Origin: DATACN01 sp038215095
GTDB lineage: Bacteria; Actinomycetota; Thermoleophilia; Solirubrobacterales; Thermoleophilaceae
Assembly: GCA_038215095.1 (NCBI GenBank)
Contig: JBBQRG010000001.1
Span: 26,541-90,540, forward strand
Reading direction: 5' to 3'
Length of the DNA: 64,000 nt
Under the pieces are notes generated by a model. That model made no database searches. It was not told the DNA's origin and worked only from the letters and a program-made list of their open reading frames with translations. A program made the position numbers and the translations under genes. This document shows positions 8,320 through 16,377 of the stretch, one piece after another (position 1 is the first letter of the stretch; the number at the start of each line of letters is the position of its first letter).

Positions 8320-9566
8320 TCGCCGAAGACTTCCTCGATGCGCGCCTTGCCCTTGCGGCAGGTGAAGATGTCCGTGGCGGGCTTGACCAGGCGCGACTTG
8401 CAAGTCCAGCCGAGGCCGTGGCGCGTGTGGTGGCGCCGCATGTGGCGAAGCACGCGCAGGGCGGTGGAGCAGCGGACGGCCGTGATGCTCACGTCCGCGG
8501 TCGTGAAGCCCAGGTCGACGGTGTCGCTGAAGCGCGTCTTGCCCGCGCCCCCGCAGTCGGTGCCGAGTGCGAACCCGCTGACGTGTTTCTTCAGGATGCG
8601 GCCCTTCTTGCCGATCTGCGGCCAGCTCACGGTCGCGCGCGTGTAGAGGAATGAGCGCACACCGCGGCAGTCGCCGACGCGGGCGTCGGAGAGCTGGATC
8701 TTCACGCCCCGCTTCCGGTAGATCTTGCCGGCCGCGCAGATGGGGTTGCAGCTGTTCACGCGCGCCGTGCCGCTGCCCACCGGCGTGCGCGAGCCCCAGC
8801 GCTCCCAGCGGATGCTGAGCACGGCCAGGTCCTTGAAGGTGTCGAGTGAGGACGGCTTCACGGTCGCGTCGCCGAACGCGTAGTGGAAGCTCATCTCGTG
8901 CTGGCGCTGGTCGTCGCCGATGTACACCGGCAGGCGCTCGATGCAGGCCGTGCTCATGAAGAACCAGGGCGGCGCGCCGGCCAGCCCGCTGTCCTTCAGC
9001 ATCGCCGCGCTGCCGTCCTTCGTGACGTAGCGCAGGCCGAAGCCGGGCCGCTCGGGGCCCTGCCCAGCCGGGATCGACGTGTACGGGGTGAAGAAGCCGT
9101 GGCCGGCGGGGTCGTAGTTGCCGAAGGCACGCGAGTCGGGGCAGGGCACCACGTTCACCGGCTTGACCGCGCCGGTGCCGGCGTGGGCGATGTAGCTGCC
9201 GTGCTTGAAGATCTTGCTCTCCGGCAGGTTGTTGTGATGCAGCGGACAGCCGCGCTTGGCCTTGGCGCCCGCGGTGAACGAGCCGCTCAGGTAGACCCAG
9301 CCGCAGCGACGCCCGCGCCAGCTCCCGAACTCGCCGTGCACGAGGCCGTAGCCCCAGCGGCGCCCCTTGCCCAGGTTGGAGACGCGCTGCACGTCAATGG
9401 TCTGGCCCGCACGCAGCGTGCCGATGGTGTAGCCGGAGCGCTTGTTGCGCACGTACACGTCTTTCGCGCTGACGGTGTAGGTGCGGGTCGCGGCGCTCGC
9501 CGCCTCAGCCGGCAGCAGCAGAGCGGCCAGCAGCACACCGATGAAGAGCGCCCTACTCGCCGACAT
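8316..9566 (-). CDS. Secreted protein of unknown function
   Basis: The protein has 416 residues, with signal peptide MSASRALFIGVLLAALLLPAEAASA. The mature N-terminus (about 28-95) resembles a bacterial SH3-type wall-binding module: YTVSAKDVYVRNKRSGYTIGTLRAGQ, then a GWVYLSG strand. The rest is rich in paired cysteines, RWG/RW motifs and basic residues, and I do not recognise it. The start at 9566 overlaps the 3' end of ybaK by 14 bp; ATG 9581 is possible. Its TAG stop shares the palindrome CTAG (8316-8319) with the convergent kinase gene. A wall-associated role is a guess from the SH3-like region. Confidence 0.65.
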   Translation of the reverse strand: MSASRALFIGVLLAALLLPAEAASAATRTYTVSAKDVYVRNKRSGYTIGTLRAGQTIDVQRVSNLGKGRRWGYGLVHGEFGSWRGRRCGWVYLSGSFTAGAKAKRGCPLHHNNLPESKIFKHGSYIAHAGTGAVKPVNVVPCPDSRAFGNYDPAGHGFFTPYTSIPAGQGPERPGFGLRYVTKDGSAAMLKDSGLAGAPPWFFMSTACIERLPVYIGDDQRQHEMSFHYAFGDATVKPSSLDTFKDLAVLSIRWERWGSRTPVGSGTARVNSCNPICAAGKIYRKRGVKIQLSDARVGDCRGVRSFLYTRATVSWPQIGKKGRILKKHVSGFALGTDCGGAGKTRFSDTVDLGFTTADVSITAVRCSTALRVLRHMRRHHTRHGLGWTCKSRLVKPATDIFTCRKGKARIEEVFGD

Positions 9567-10005
9567 CCGCCACGCTGGCATGCGTGCAGTCCAGCAGCTT
9601 CTGGGGACTGACGCGGAACAGGCTGTGGGGGTCGCCCGCTGCGGCCCATACCTGCTCGTGATCCAGCAGCGCGCGGTCGAAGATCACCGGCAGCCCGTGC
9701 CCGAACGGCGGGACTCCGCCGATGGCGAAGCCCGTCGCGGCGCGCACCTCTCCGGCGCTGGCCTGCCGCACCGCGGCCACGTCGAGGGCGTCGGCGAGCT
9801 TGTCGACGTCGATGCGGTGCCGGCCGGAGGCGATGCAGACCACCGGATCGCCGTCGGCCACGAACACGATCGACTTGGCGATCGCGGCCTCGTGGCAGCC
9901 CACCGCCCTGGCCGCGTCGCCGACGGTGCGGGTGGAGGCCTCCAGCCGCTGCACGTGGACGTCGAGGCCCAGCTCGCGGGCCCCTCTCATCACCTTCTCG
10001 GTCAT
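9553..10005 (-). CDS. ybaK: YbaK/EbsC-type aminoacyl-tRNA deacylase
   Basis: The 150-residue protein covers a whole YbaK domain: KSIVFVADGDPVVCIASGRHRID with the lysine that holds the substrate, VDKLADALDVAAVRQAS, and TGFAIGGVPPFGH. Family members remove wrongly attached amino acids from tRNA, typically Cys from tRNA-Pro. The ATG overlaps the wax synthase stop (ATGA at 10005-10002), so it is co-translated with that gene. Which mischarged tRNA it edits cannot be told from sequence. Confidence 0.85.
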   Translation of the reverse strand: MTEKVMRGARELGLDVHVQRLEASTRTVGDAARAVGCHEAAIAKSIVFVADGDPVVCIASGRHRIDVDKLADALDVAAVRQASAGEVRAATGFAIGGVPPFGHGLPVIFDRALLDHEQVWAAAGDPHSLFRVSPQKLLDCTHASVADVGE

Positions 10006-11441
10006 GCGTGGGCCGGAGCCTTCGAGCGCCGCTGCGCCGGCAGCACCGGCAGCTCGACGCCGGCGGCCGTGGCCAGCTCCACCAGCGACTCCGTGAGATC
10101 CACGGCCAGCTCGTCCAGGTCCCACAGCAGGTCGAAGTCGCCGACCAGCCCGAAGTTGATGTGGCCGTTGTAGGAGAGCAGCGCGATCCCGAGCGCCTGG
10201 TTCTTGGCCAGCGGGACCATCGGGAAGGTCTCGATCATCTCGTGGCCCATCAGGTAGAGCGGGAACTGCGGCCCCGGGACGTTCGTGACCACGAGGTTGA
10301 AGAAGCGCTGGCGCGACATGAGCCGCGAGGCCTGGCCCATGATCGTGGGCGGGGCGAAGCCCGACAGCTCGGTGAGCACCTGCGCGCCCACGGCCTGGCC
10401 GCCGGCCTTCAGGTCCTTCAAGCGCTCGCGCACGATGTCGAGCCGGGCCACCGGCTCCTGGCACCAGACGGGCAGCGGGGCCATCATCGCCGCCACGCGG
10501 TTGCCGAGGGCGCCCTGCTCGATCTCGCTGCGAACGCTCACCGGGACCATCGCCTTCAGCTCCAGGCCGTCGGTCTGCTGCCCGCGCCGGCGCAGGTGGC
10601 GGCCGAGCGCGCCGGCCACGGTGGCCAGCACCACGTCGTTCACCGTGCCGCCCAGCTCGTTCTTGATCGCCTTGAGCTGGGCGAGGTCGGCGCGCACCCA
10701 AGTGAAGCGGCGGTGCGGGCCGATGTCGGCGTTGTAGGGGGTCGAGGGAGCGGGGTTCAGGCCCGCCCAGGCCATCGCTCCGACGCCCACGGCGGCGTCG
10801 CGGGCACCCTCGAGCACGCGGCGCGGCGCGCGGAACACGGCCCGCACCGAGCGGGCCACCTCGCCGGGCACCGTGGCGCGCTCCAGCAGCGCCTCGCCGA
10901 GCAGCTGGGCGCTCGACGGCAGCGGGCGCGGAAGCCAGCGGTTGCCGGGGTCGGCCGGCGCCGCGGGCTCGGGCGAGACGTCGAACAGCACGGAGACGAT
11001 GTCGATGCCGGAGATGCCGTCCACCAGCGCGTGGTGGGTCTTCGCGAGCAGGGCGAAGCGGCCGCCCTCGAGGCCGTCCACCAGCCACAGCTCCCAGAGC
11101 GGCTTATCACGGTCGAGCTGCTGCGAGAACACGCGGCCGGCCAGCGCCCGCAGCTCCTCCTCGGTGCCCGGCGCGGGCAGCGCGGTGGCGCGCACGTGAT
11201 AGCGCAGGTTCAGATGTGGGTCGTCGACCCACTTGGGGCGCCCCTGGCCGAGCGGCACGTTGGCCAGGCGCTGGCGGTAGCGCGGCACCAGGTGAAGGCG
11301 GCGCTCGATGCCCTCGAGCAGCTCGTCGTAGGGGGGCGGATCGCCCTCGAAGAGCATGACCGAGGCGACATGCATGTGCGCGGACGCGTCCTCCAGGTGC
11401 AGGAAGGAGGCATCGAGCCCGCTGAGGCGATCTCCGGCCAT
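10002..11441 (-). CDS. Wax ester synthase / acyl-CoA:diacylglycerol acyltransferase (WS/DGAT)
   Basis: The protein has 479 residues. The active site HHALVDG (HHxxxDG) is in KTHHALVDGISG at about residues 135-146, and the C-terminal part has the family block NVPGPQFPLYLMGHEM. These enzymes make triacylglycerol or wax esters from acyl-CoA at the membrane or lipid-droplet surface and are widespread in actinobacteria. ATG 11441 was chosen over 11447 and 11468 because a TACCTT box lies 8 nt upstream (11455-11450). It is divergent from the RlpA-like gene and leads ybaK. Confidence 0.88.
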   Translation of the reverse strand: MAGDRLSGLDASFLHLEDASAHMHVASVMLFEGDPPPYDELLEGIERRLHLVPRYRQRLANVPLGQGRPKWVDDPHLNLRYHVRATALPAPGTEEELRALAGRVFSQQLDRDKPLWELWLVDGLEGGRFALLAKTHHALVDGISGIDIVSVLFDVSPEPAAPADPGNRWLPRPLPSSAQLLGEALLERATVPGEVARSVRAVFRAPRRVLEGARDAAVGVGAMAWAGLNPAPSTPYNADIGPHRRFTWVRADLAQLKAIKNELGGTVNDVVLATVAGALGRHLRRRGQQTDGLELKAMVPVSVRSEIEQGALGNRVAAMMAPLPVWCQEPVARLDIVRERLKDLKAGGQAVGAQVLTELSGFAPPTIMGQASRLMSRQRFFNLVVTNVPGPQFPLYLMGHEMIETFPMVPLAKNQALGIALLSYNGHINFGLVGDFDLLWDLDELAVDLTESLVELATAAGVELPVLPAQRRSKAPAHA

Positions 11442-11482
11442 CCCCATAGAAGGTATCGCGCGCCGCACGCAAGGACATTTGA

Positions 11483-11523
11483 GTGACCCAAGTCACACAG
11501 TCGCGCTTACACGTCCGTAACCT
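11483..11523 (+). promoter_or_regulatory. Crp-like operator and promoter of the rlpA-like gene
   Basis: The inverted repeat GTGACCCAAGTCAC (11483-11496) equals the Crp core GTGA-N6-TCAC with an extra 3' A. A TAACCT -10 box follows at 11518-11523, predicting a transcript start near 11530. The repeat would then be centred close to -41, a typical activating position for Crp. The long leader after the predicted start contains the c-di-AMP riboswitch. All of this is read from sequence and not tested. Confidence 0.5.
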
Positions 11524-11539
11524 ACGAACAGTTGTTCGA

Positions 11540-11685
11540 TCCGGCCTAGCCGAGCCGCCGTCCCTCCTGGGGCGGGGGACGGGGGAACCACAGCCGCATG
11601 AGCGGCAGGGGCGAATCGCCACCAATGCCGGTGGCGTAGGGCAGTTGCCCGAGTCCGACAGCTAACTCCGTAAGCAGGGGCCGGG
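11540..11685 (+). promoter_or_regulatory. c-di-AMP riboswitch (ydaO-yuaA type)
   Basis: Hallmark conserved blocks occur in order: GGGGGACGGGGGAACC (11573-11588), a small hairpin, GGGGCGAATCGCC (11608-11620), GTAGGGCAGTTGCCCGAG (about 11636-11653), and CCGACAGCTAACTCCGTAAG (11655-11674). This is the signature of the ydaO aptamer, which binds c-di-AMP and in actinobacteria precedes wall-remodelling genes such as rpf and rlpA-like genes. The likely outer helix pairs TCCGGCC (about 11539) with GGCCGGGA (about 11678). A Shine-Dalgarno (AAGGAG, about 11688-11693) and ATG 11700 follow directly. Outer limits are approximate. Confidence 0.85.
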
Positions 11686-11699
11686 AGAAGGAGTTTTCG

Positions 11700-12623
11700 A
11701 TGAGTACGCGCAGTCGCGCGCGTGCCAGCTTCCGCTTTGCGCTGCTGGCCGCGGGCCTTTGTTTGTCAGGAACCGCATACGCCGCCACCACAGGTGCGGC
11801 GGACCAGAACGGCGGGGTCACGATCGCCTCGGCCGGCAAGAGCCAGAAGGTGGCATACGGCCGCCAGGTGAAGCTGGCCGGACGCGTCGCAAGCGGCGGC
11901 GCTCGCAACGTGCGCCTCGAGCAGGCGCCGGGCGACCAGGGCTGGCGCCCGGTGGCTCAGACCACCAGCGCCGGCGACGGCTCCTACGCCTTCGCCGTTC
12001 GTGCTGAGCGCTCCGGCTCCTATCGCGCCGTGAGCGAGGGGGGCACCTCGGCGCCCGAGAAGGTCACCGTGGTGGCCAGGCTCGCCGGCAGCGCCACGCG
12101 CCACCTGCGCCGCGGCTCGACCGTGCGCGTGCGCGGCAGCGTGCGGCCCGCCCGCTCAGGACGCACCGTGCGCCTGCAGCGGCGCAGTGGCCGCGGCTGG
12201 AAGACCGTCGACACTGCCCGCACGGGCAGCGGCGGCAGCTTCCGCGCCGCCTGGCACCCGGCCAGCAACGGCGCCTACCGCCTGCGGGTCAGGTTCGGGG
12301 GCGACAAGCTGAACGGCGCTGCCGGCCACACGCTGCGAAGGCCGGTGAACGTGTACCGGCCGGCGCTGGCCTCGTGGTACGGCCCCGGGTTCTACGGGAG
12401 CCACCTCGCCTGCGGCGGAACGATGAGCGCCACCAAGCTCGGCGTGGCCAACAAGTCGCTGCCGTGCGGCACGAAGGTCACGCTCCGCTACCACGGCCGC
12501 TCGGTGACCGTCCCCGTGATCGACCGCGGGCCCTACTCGGGCGCGCGCGAGTTCGACCTCACGGCCGCCACCAAGCGCAAGCTCGGCTTCGGCTCCACCG
12601 GGGCGGTTTGGACGACTCGGTGA
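11700..12623 (+). CDS. Secreted RlpA-like double-psi beta-barrel wall protein
   Basis: The protein has 307 residues. It has a signal peptide (RFALLAAGLCLSGTAYA), two Ig-like beta-sandwich repeats (about 50-120 and 128-205, each with GxVxxGxxxxVRLxQ...W style strands), and a C-terminal RlpA/DPBB domain (about 220-307) with ASWYGPGFYG, ACGGTMSATKLGVANKSLPCGT and IDRGPYSGAREFDLT. RlpA relatives cut or bind denuded peptidoglycan glycans. The catalytic-type Asp in IDRGPY is present. The gene has a good Shine-Dalgarno (GAGAAGGAG) and sits behind a c-di-AMP riboswitch, so production is probably tied to wall stress or turgor signalling. Confidence 0.85.
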   Translation: MSTRSRARASFRFALLAAGLCLSGTAYAATTGAADQNGGVTIASAGKSQKVAYGRQVKLAGRVASGGARNVRLEQAPGDQGWRPVAQTTSAGDGSYAFAVRAERSGSYRAVSEGGTSAPEKVTVVARLAGSATRHLRRGSTVRVRGSVRPARSGRTVRLQRRSGRGWKTVDTARTGSGGSFRAAWHPASNGAYRLRVRFGGDKLNGAAGHTLRRPVNVYRPALASWYGPGFYGSHLACGGTMSATKLGVANKSLPCGTKVTLRYHGRSVTVPVIDRGPYSGAREFDLTAATKRKLGFGSTGAVWTTR

Positions 12624-12631
12624 CAACGACC

Positions 12632-12659
12632 CTGCGCAGCCGGCCGAGCCGGCTGCTTG
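12632..12659. repeat. Dispersed palindromic repeat (single copy), possible bidirectional terminator
   Basis: This is a perfect 9-bp stem with a CGA loop: GCAGCCGGC (12636-12644), CGA, GCCGGCTGC (12648-12656), followed by TTG. The 28-bp core is identical to the core of the three tandem copies at 29831-29968. It lies between the convergent ends of the rlpA-like gene and dinB. There is no U-tract, so if it terminates transcription it does so as a bare hairpin. Confidence 0.7.
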
Positions 12660-12661
12660 GC

Positions 12662-13741
12662 CTAGAGCGCCAGATGTAACTGGCCCTCGGGAGGGGCGGC
12701 GGGCACGTCCCGCCGCCCCTCGTCGAGCCCGGCCACGCGCACGCCGAGCAGCCGCACGGGCTGCTCGGGCGCAAGGCGCCGCAGCAGGTCCCGGGCGACG
12801 CCCAGCACGGTTTCGAGGTCGTTCACCGGCTCGTCGAGCGAGCGCGCGCGGGTGACGGTGCTGAAGTCCGCGAAGCGCACCTTGATCCCGATCGTGCGGC
12901 CGCTGCGCTCCTGGCGCACGAGCCCCTCGCAGAGACGCGTCGAGAGGCGCTCCAGCACGGGTTCGAGCGCCTCCAGGCCGCGCAGGTCCTCGTCGAAGGT
13001 GGTCTCGCACGACTCCGACTTGGCCACCCGGACGGTCTCGAGCGGGCGCTCGTCCTCGAAGCGCGCGAGCCGCGCCAGGTGCGGACCGAGGTTGGTCCCG
13101 AAGGAGTCGACCAGCCGCTTCTCAGACACGTCTCGAAGCTTCGCCAGCGTGGTCACGCCGCGTGCCTCGAGCCGGCGCACGGTCTTCGGCCCGATTCCCG
13201 GGATCAGCCCGGGGGAGGCCTCCGCGAAGCGCTCGCAGGCCTGGTCGCGGGTCAGGACGAGGAAGCCGTCCGGCTTGTCGGCGTCGGAGGCCACCTTCGC
13301 AACGAGCTTGTTGGGCCCGATCCCGATCGAGCAGACGAGACCAGTGCGCTCGCGCACGGTGGCCTTCAGCCGCAGCGCGGCGGCGCGCGGGCGGTCGAGC
13401 GCCGTCAGGTCGAGGTAGGCCTCGTCGAGCCCGACGACCTCGACGCGGTCGATCTCGCCCCTGATCACCTCCATCAGGTCCTTCGAGCGGCGGCGGTAGT
13501 GCTCGAAGTCCGGCGCCACGAACACGGCGTCGGGGCAGAGCCGCCGGGCGCGCTCGGCCGGGGTCGCCGAGAAGATGCCGAAGCGGCGCGCCTCGTAGCT
13601 GGCGGTGGTGACCACCGCGCGCGGGCCCGAGCCCGCCACGACCACGGGCAGCGCCCTCAGCTCAGGATGCCGCTGGAGCTCGACGGACACGTAGAACGCG
13701 TCCATGTCCACGTGGGCTATCCGGCGCTCGTCCTCGGGCAC
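12662..13741 (-). CDS. dinB: DNA polymerase IV (Y-family)
   Basis: The protein has 359 residues. It starts RRIAHVDMDAFYVSVE (first catalytic Asp and the steric-gate aromatic), continues with VVTTASYEARRFGI, the catalytic GLDEAYLDLT, helix-hairpin-helix GIGPKTVRRLEARGV, and the little-finger domain to the end. It performs error-prone bypass synthesis. GTG 13741 is preceded by a TATCTT -10 box 6 nt upstream (13753-13748). No LexA-type box was seen near this start, so damage control is not evident. It could be transcribed partly from the SDR/small secreted gene upstream. Confidence 0.93.
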   Translation of the reverse strand: MPEDERRIAHVDMDAFYVSVELQRHPELRALPVVVAGSGPRAVVTTASYEARRFGIFSATPAERARRLCPDAVFVAPDFEHYRRRSKDLMEVIRGEIDRVEVVGLDEAYLDLTALDRPRAAALRLKATVRERTGLVCSIGIGPNKLVAKVASDADKPDGFLVLTRDQACERFAEASPGLIPGIGPKTVRRLEARGVTTLAKLRDVSEKRLVDSFGTNLGPHLARLARFEDERPLETVRVAKSESCETTFDEDLRGLEALEPVLERLSTRLCEGLVRQERSGRTIGIKVRFADFSTVTRARSLDEPVNDLETVLGVARDLLRRLAPEQPVRLLGVRVAGLDEGRRDVPAAPPEGQLHLAL

Positions 13742-13762
13742 ACCGAGAAGATACGCGCGGGG

Positions 13763-14128
13763 TCAGCCGCCCCAGTAGCCGCGCATGCGCTGCTTCCCGC
13801 GGGTGCACCGCAGGCGTACCAGGAAGTCGTCGCCGCCGAAGACGCAGCGGAAGCGGTGCACGTGGGTGACCTCGCAGAAGTGGTTCGACTCGTTGCAGGT
13901 CAGGTGGCTGAGGTGGCGCCGCCAGATGCGCCACAGGTTGCGCGAGTTGGGGCAGCTGACACGGCGGCCGTAGATCTTCGTGGTGCCGCCCGTGTCCGGG
14001 TTCGGGATCTTGCCGCAGTAGTGGTAGCCCTTCAGGGCGGCGTGGGCCGCCGGGCCGTCGGCTGACGCGGCCGGCGAGGCGGCAACGACGAGCGCGGCGA
14101 GCGCTGTGGCGATGGCGATCAGCTTCAT
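13763..14128 (-). CDS. Small secreted cysteine-containing protein, unknown
   Basis: The protein has 121 residues. It has a signal peptide (MKLIAIATALAALVVAASPAASA) and a mature part with six cysteines, tryptophan/arginine-rich in the middle (NLWRIWRRHL) and ending GGDDFLVRLRCTRGKQRMRGYWGG. No family was recognised. The ATG at 14128 follows the SDR stop by one base, so the two are probably co-translated. It may be a wall- or envelope-associated disulfide-bonded protein, as an inference from export and cysteine content. Confidence 0.6.
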   Translation of the reverse strand: MKLIAIATALAALVVAASPAASADGPAAHAALKGYHYCGKIPNPDTGGTTKIYGRRVSCPNSRNLWRIWRRHLSHLTCNESNHFCEVTHVHRFRCVFGGDDFLVRLRCTRGKQRMRGYWGG

Positions 14129-14129
14129 C

Positions 14130-14825
14130 TCAACCAGCTTGATGGATCGGGCGGACGAGGATCTCGTTCACGTCCACGCGCGGCGGCTGGGTGAGCGCGA
14201 ACATGACGGCGCGGGCGATGTCGTCGGGCTCGAGCGCGCCCTCGGGCTTGTCGTCGAAGAACGGGGTGTCGACCATGCCCGGCTCGATGATCGTCGTCTT
14301 GATGTCCGTATCCGCGACCTCCGCGCGCAGGGCGTGGCCCATGGCGGTGACCGCCCACTTGGTCGCCGAGTAGAGCGAGCCCGGCAGCGTGCGGCGTCCG
14401 GCCACGGAGCTCGTCAGGAGCATGTGGCCGCGGCCGCCGTTCTCGCGGAAGTGCCCGAGCGCCGCGCGGATCGAGAGGGCGGCGCCCAGCACGTTGGTGT
14501 CGATCATCGACTTCCACTGCTCCACCGACTCCTCGAGGAAGCCGCGCTTGGCGCCGAAGCCGGCGTTGGCGAAGAAGGCGTCCATGCGCCCGAAGCGGTC
14601 GACGGCGGCCTTCACAAGTGCCTGCTGGTCGTCCCAGCTGGTCACGTCGCAGCGCACGGCGATCGCCTTCTCCTCGCCGCCGAGCGACTCGGCCAGGCCC
14701 TGCAGCTTGTCCTCGGAGCGCGCAGCCAGCACGACGCGGTAGTCGAACTCCACGGCGCGGCGCGCCGTGGCCTCGCCGATGCCGGTGCTGGCGCCGGTGA
14801 TGACTAGGACTTGCTGGTCCGCCAT
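14130..14825 (-). CDS. Short-chain dehydrogenase/reductase
   Basis: This is a classical SDR of 231 residues: TGASTGIGEAT for NAD(P) binding, NAGFG, the catalytic Ser in SSVAGRR, YSATK (YxxxK), and PGMVDTPFF after the active site. The substrate cannot be read from sequence. It is divergent from the lipocalin-like gene at 14868; a weak -10-like TACAAC is 7 nt before ATG 14825. The small secreted gene follows after one base. Confidence 0.88.
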   Translation of the reverse strand: MADQQVLVITGASTGIGEATARRAVEFDYRVVLAARSEDKLQGLAESLGGEEKAIAVRCDVTSWDDQQALVKAAVDRFGRMDAFFANAGFGAKRGFLEESVEQWKSMIDTNVLGAALSIRAALGHFRENGGRGHMLLTSSVAGRRTLPGSLYSATKWAVTAMGHALRAEVADTDIKTTIIEPGMVDTPFFDDKPEGALEPDDIARAVMFALTQPPRVDVNEILVRPIHQAG

Positions 14826-14867
14826 GCGCCGGGTTGTATCAAGCGGGGCTGGTTAGGCTGCGCCGCG

Positions 14868-15860
14868 ATGGCCGCTCCCGACCCCACGCATGCCCGCTTC
14901 GCGTCCGTCGCGCCGAAGGCCGGCCACTACGAGAGCTTCTACCTGAAGGCGTGCCATCCGTCGGGCGGCCTGGGCGTGTGGATTCGCTACACGGTGCACA
15001 AGCGGCCCGGCGCCGAGCCGCTCGGCTCGCTCTGGTTCACGCTCTTCGACGCCGAGGCCGGCCGGCCGTACGCCGTGAAGGCCACGCTGCCGGCGCCGTC
15101 GGCGGGGGGAGAGGGGTGGCTGGCGATCGGGGACGCGTCGATCGGTGAGGGCCGCGCGGTGGGCGCGGCCGCCGGTGAGAGCCGCGAGGCCTCCTGGGAG
15201 CTTCGCTTCGAGGCGCCCGAACCGCCGCTGTTCCACCTGCCGGGCGACTGGATGTACCGCGCGCCGGTCCCGCGCACCAAGCTGCTCAGCCCGGCGCCGG
15301 CGGCGCGCTTCGACGGCCGCGTCGAGGCCGGCGGCCGCGAGCTCGAGCTGGCGGGCTGGCGCGGGATGATCGGCCACAACTGGGGCTCCCAGCACGCCGA
15401 GCGCTGGGTCTGGCTGCACGGACTGGGCTTCGACGGCGCGGGCGAGGGCACCTGGCTGGACGCGGCACTCGGGCGCGTGAAGCTCGGGCCGCTCACCACG
15501 CCGTGGGTAGGAAACGGGGCGCTGTCGCTCGACGGCGAGCGGCTGGCGCTCGGCGGCCCCGGCAGGAAGGTCGAGGTGCACGAGCGGCCGGAGTCCTGCG
15601 ACTTCCTGCTGTCGGGCAAGGGAGTGCGCGTGCGCGGCTCCGTGAGCGCGCCGCGCGAGCGCTCCGTGGGCTGGGTCTACGCGGATCCCGATGGCTCGGA
15701 GCACCACACGCTGAACTGCTCGATAGCCGACATGCGGCTCGCGGTGGAGCGCGATGGCGCTCCACCGCTCACGCTGTCAGTGGCCGGCGGCGCGGCCTAC
15801 GAGTTCGGCATGCGAGAGCGCGACCATGGCATGCAGATAGAGCCGTTCGGCGACGGGTAG
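14868..15860 (+). CDS. AttH/CrtC-like lipocalin-fold protein
   Basis: The protein has 330 residues without a signal peptide. The central block GWRGMIGHNWGSQHAERWVWLHG (about 165-187) is the signature of the AttH/CrtC/tocopherol-cyclase-like family, two linked lipocalin barrels that handle hydrophobic ligands such as carotenoids. No carotenoid genes are nearby, so the ligand is open. ATG 14868 is chosen because TAGGCT sits 8 nt upstream (14854-14859). Enzymatic activity is uncertain; it may simply bind lipid. Confidence 0.65.
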   Translation: MAAPDPTHARFASVAPKAGHYESFYLKACHPSGGLGVWIRYTVHKRPGAEPLGSLWFTLFDAEAGRPYAVKATLPAPSAGGEGWLAIGDASIGEGRAVGAAAGESREASWELRFEAPEPPLFHLPGDWMYRAPVPRTKLLSPAPAARFDGRVEAGGRELELAGWRGMIGHNWGSQHAERWVWLHGLGFDGAGEGTWLDAALGRVKLGPLTTPWVGNGALSLDGERLALGGPGRKVEVHERPESCDFLLSGKGVRVRGSVSAPRERSVGWVYADPDGSEHHTLNCSIADMRLAVERDGAPPLTLSVAGGAAYEFGMRERDHGMQIEPFGDG

Positions 15861-15893
15861 CCGTACCCATGTAAACCAGCGAGGAGGAGAGAC

Positions 15894-16325
15894 ATGCCCA
15901 CGAGGAAGGCAAGCGCACGTTGGGAGGGCACGTTCAAGCGGGGCGGCGGCACCATGAAGTTCGGGAGCGGCGCCTACGAGGGGCCGTACTCGGCGGAGTC
16001 GCGCTTCGAGGAGGGCGAGGGGACCAATCCCGAGGAGCTGCTGGGAGCCGCGCACGCGGGCTGCTTCTCGATGGCGCTGTCGCTGATGCTCGGCGACGCC
16101 GGCCACGAGCCCGAGTCGATCGCGACAGACGCCGCCGTGCACATCGATCCCGCGGACGCCGGTGGCTTCGAGATCACCCGCATCGAGCTGTCCACGCGGG
16201 CCCGCGTGCCCGACATCGACGAGGACGAGTTCCAGGACGTGGCCCAGGCCGCGAAGGAGGGCTGCCCGGTGTCGAAGGCCCTGGCCGGGGTGGATATCTC
16301 GCTGCAGGCCTCGCTCGAGGGCTGA
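15894..16325 (+). CDS. OsmC-family peroxiredoxin
   Basis: The protein has 143 residues with both redox cysteines in family context: AAHAGCFSMALS (about 52-63) and EGCPVSKAL (about 122-130). OsmC/Ohr proteins reduce organic or hydrogen peroxides through a disulfide between these two. The gene has a strong Shine-Dalgarno (AGGAGGAGAGAC before ATG), unlike its leaderless neighbours, so it is probably made from a transcript with a leader or by read-through from the upstream gene. Confidence 0.88.
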   Translation: MPTRKASARWEGTFKRGGGTMKFGSGAYEGPYSAESRFEEGEGTNPEELLGAAHAGCFSMALSLMLGDAGHEPESIATDAAVHIDPADAGGFEITRIELSTRARVPDIDEDEFQDVAQAAKEGCPVSKALAGVDISLQASLEG

Positions 16326-16377
16326 AAGCTCGATGTCAATGCCTCATAACGTGAATTAAGTAAACCTGAGGCGAGAA

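Noticed and set aside
9553..11088. Long minus-strand frame (511 codons) covering ybaK and part of the wax synthase
   Set aside because: Only its last 150 codons encode YbaK; the rest is an Ala/Arg/Gly-rich shadow of the wax synthase gene in another frame.
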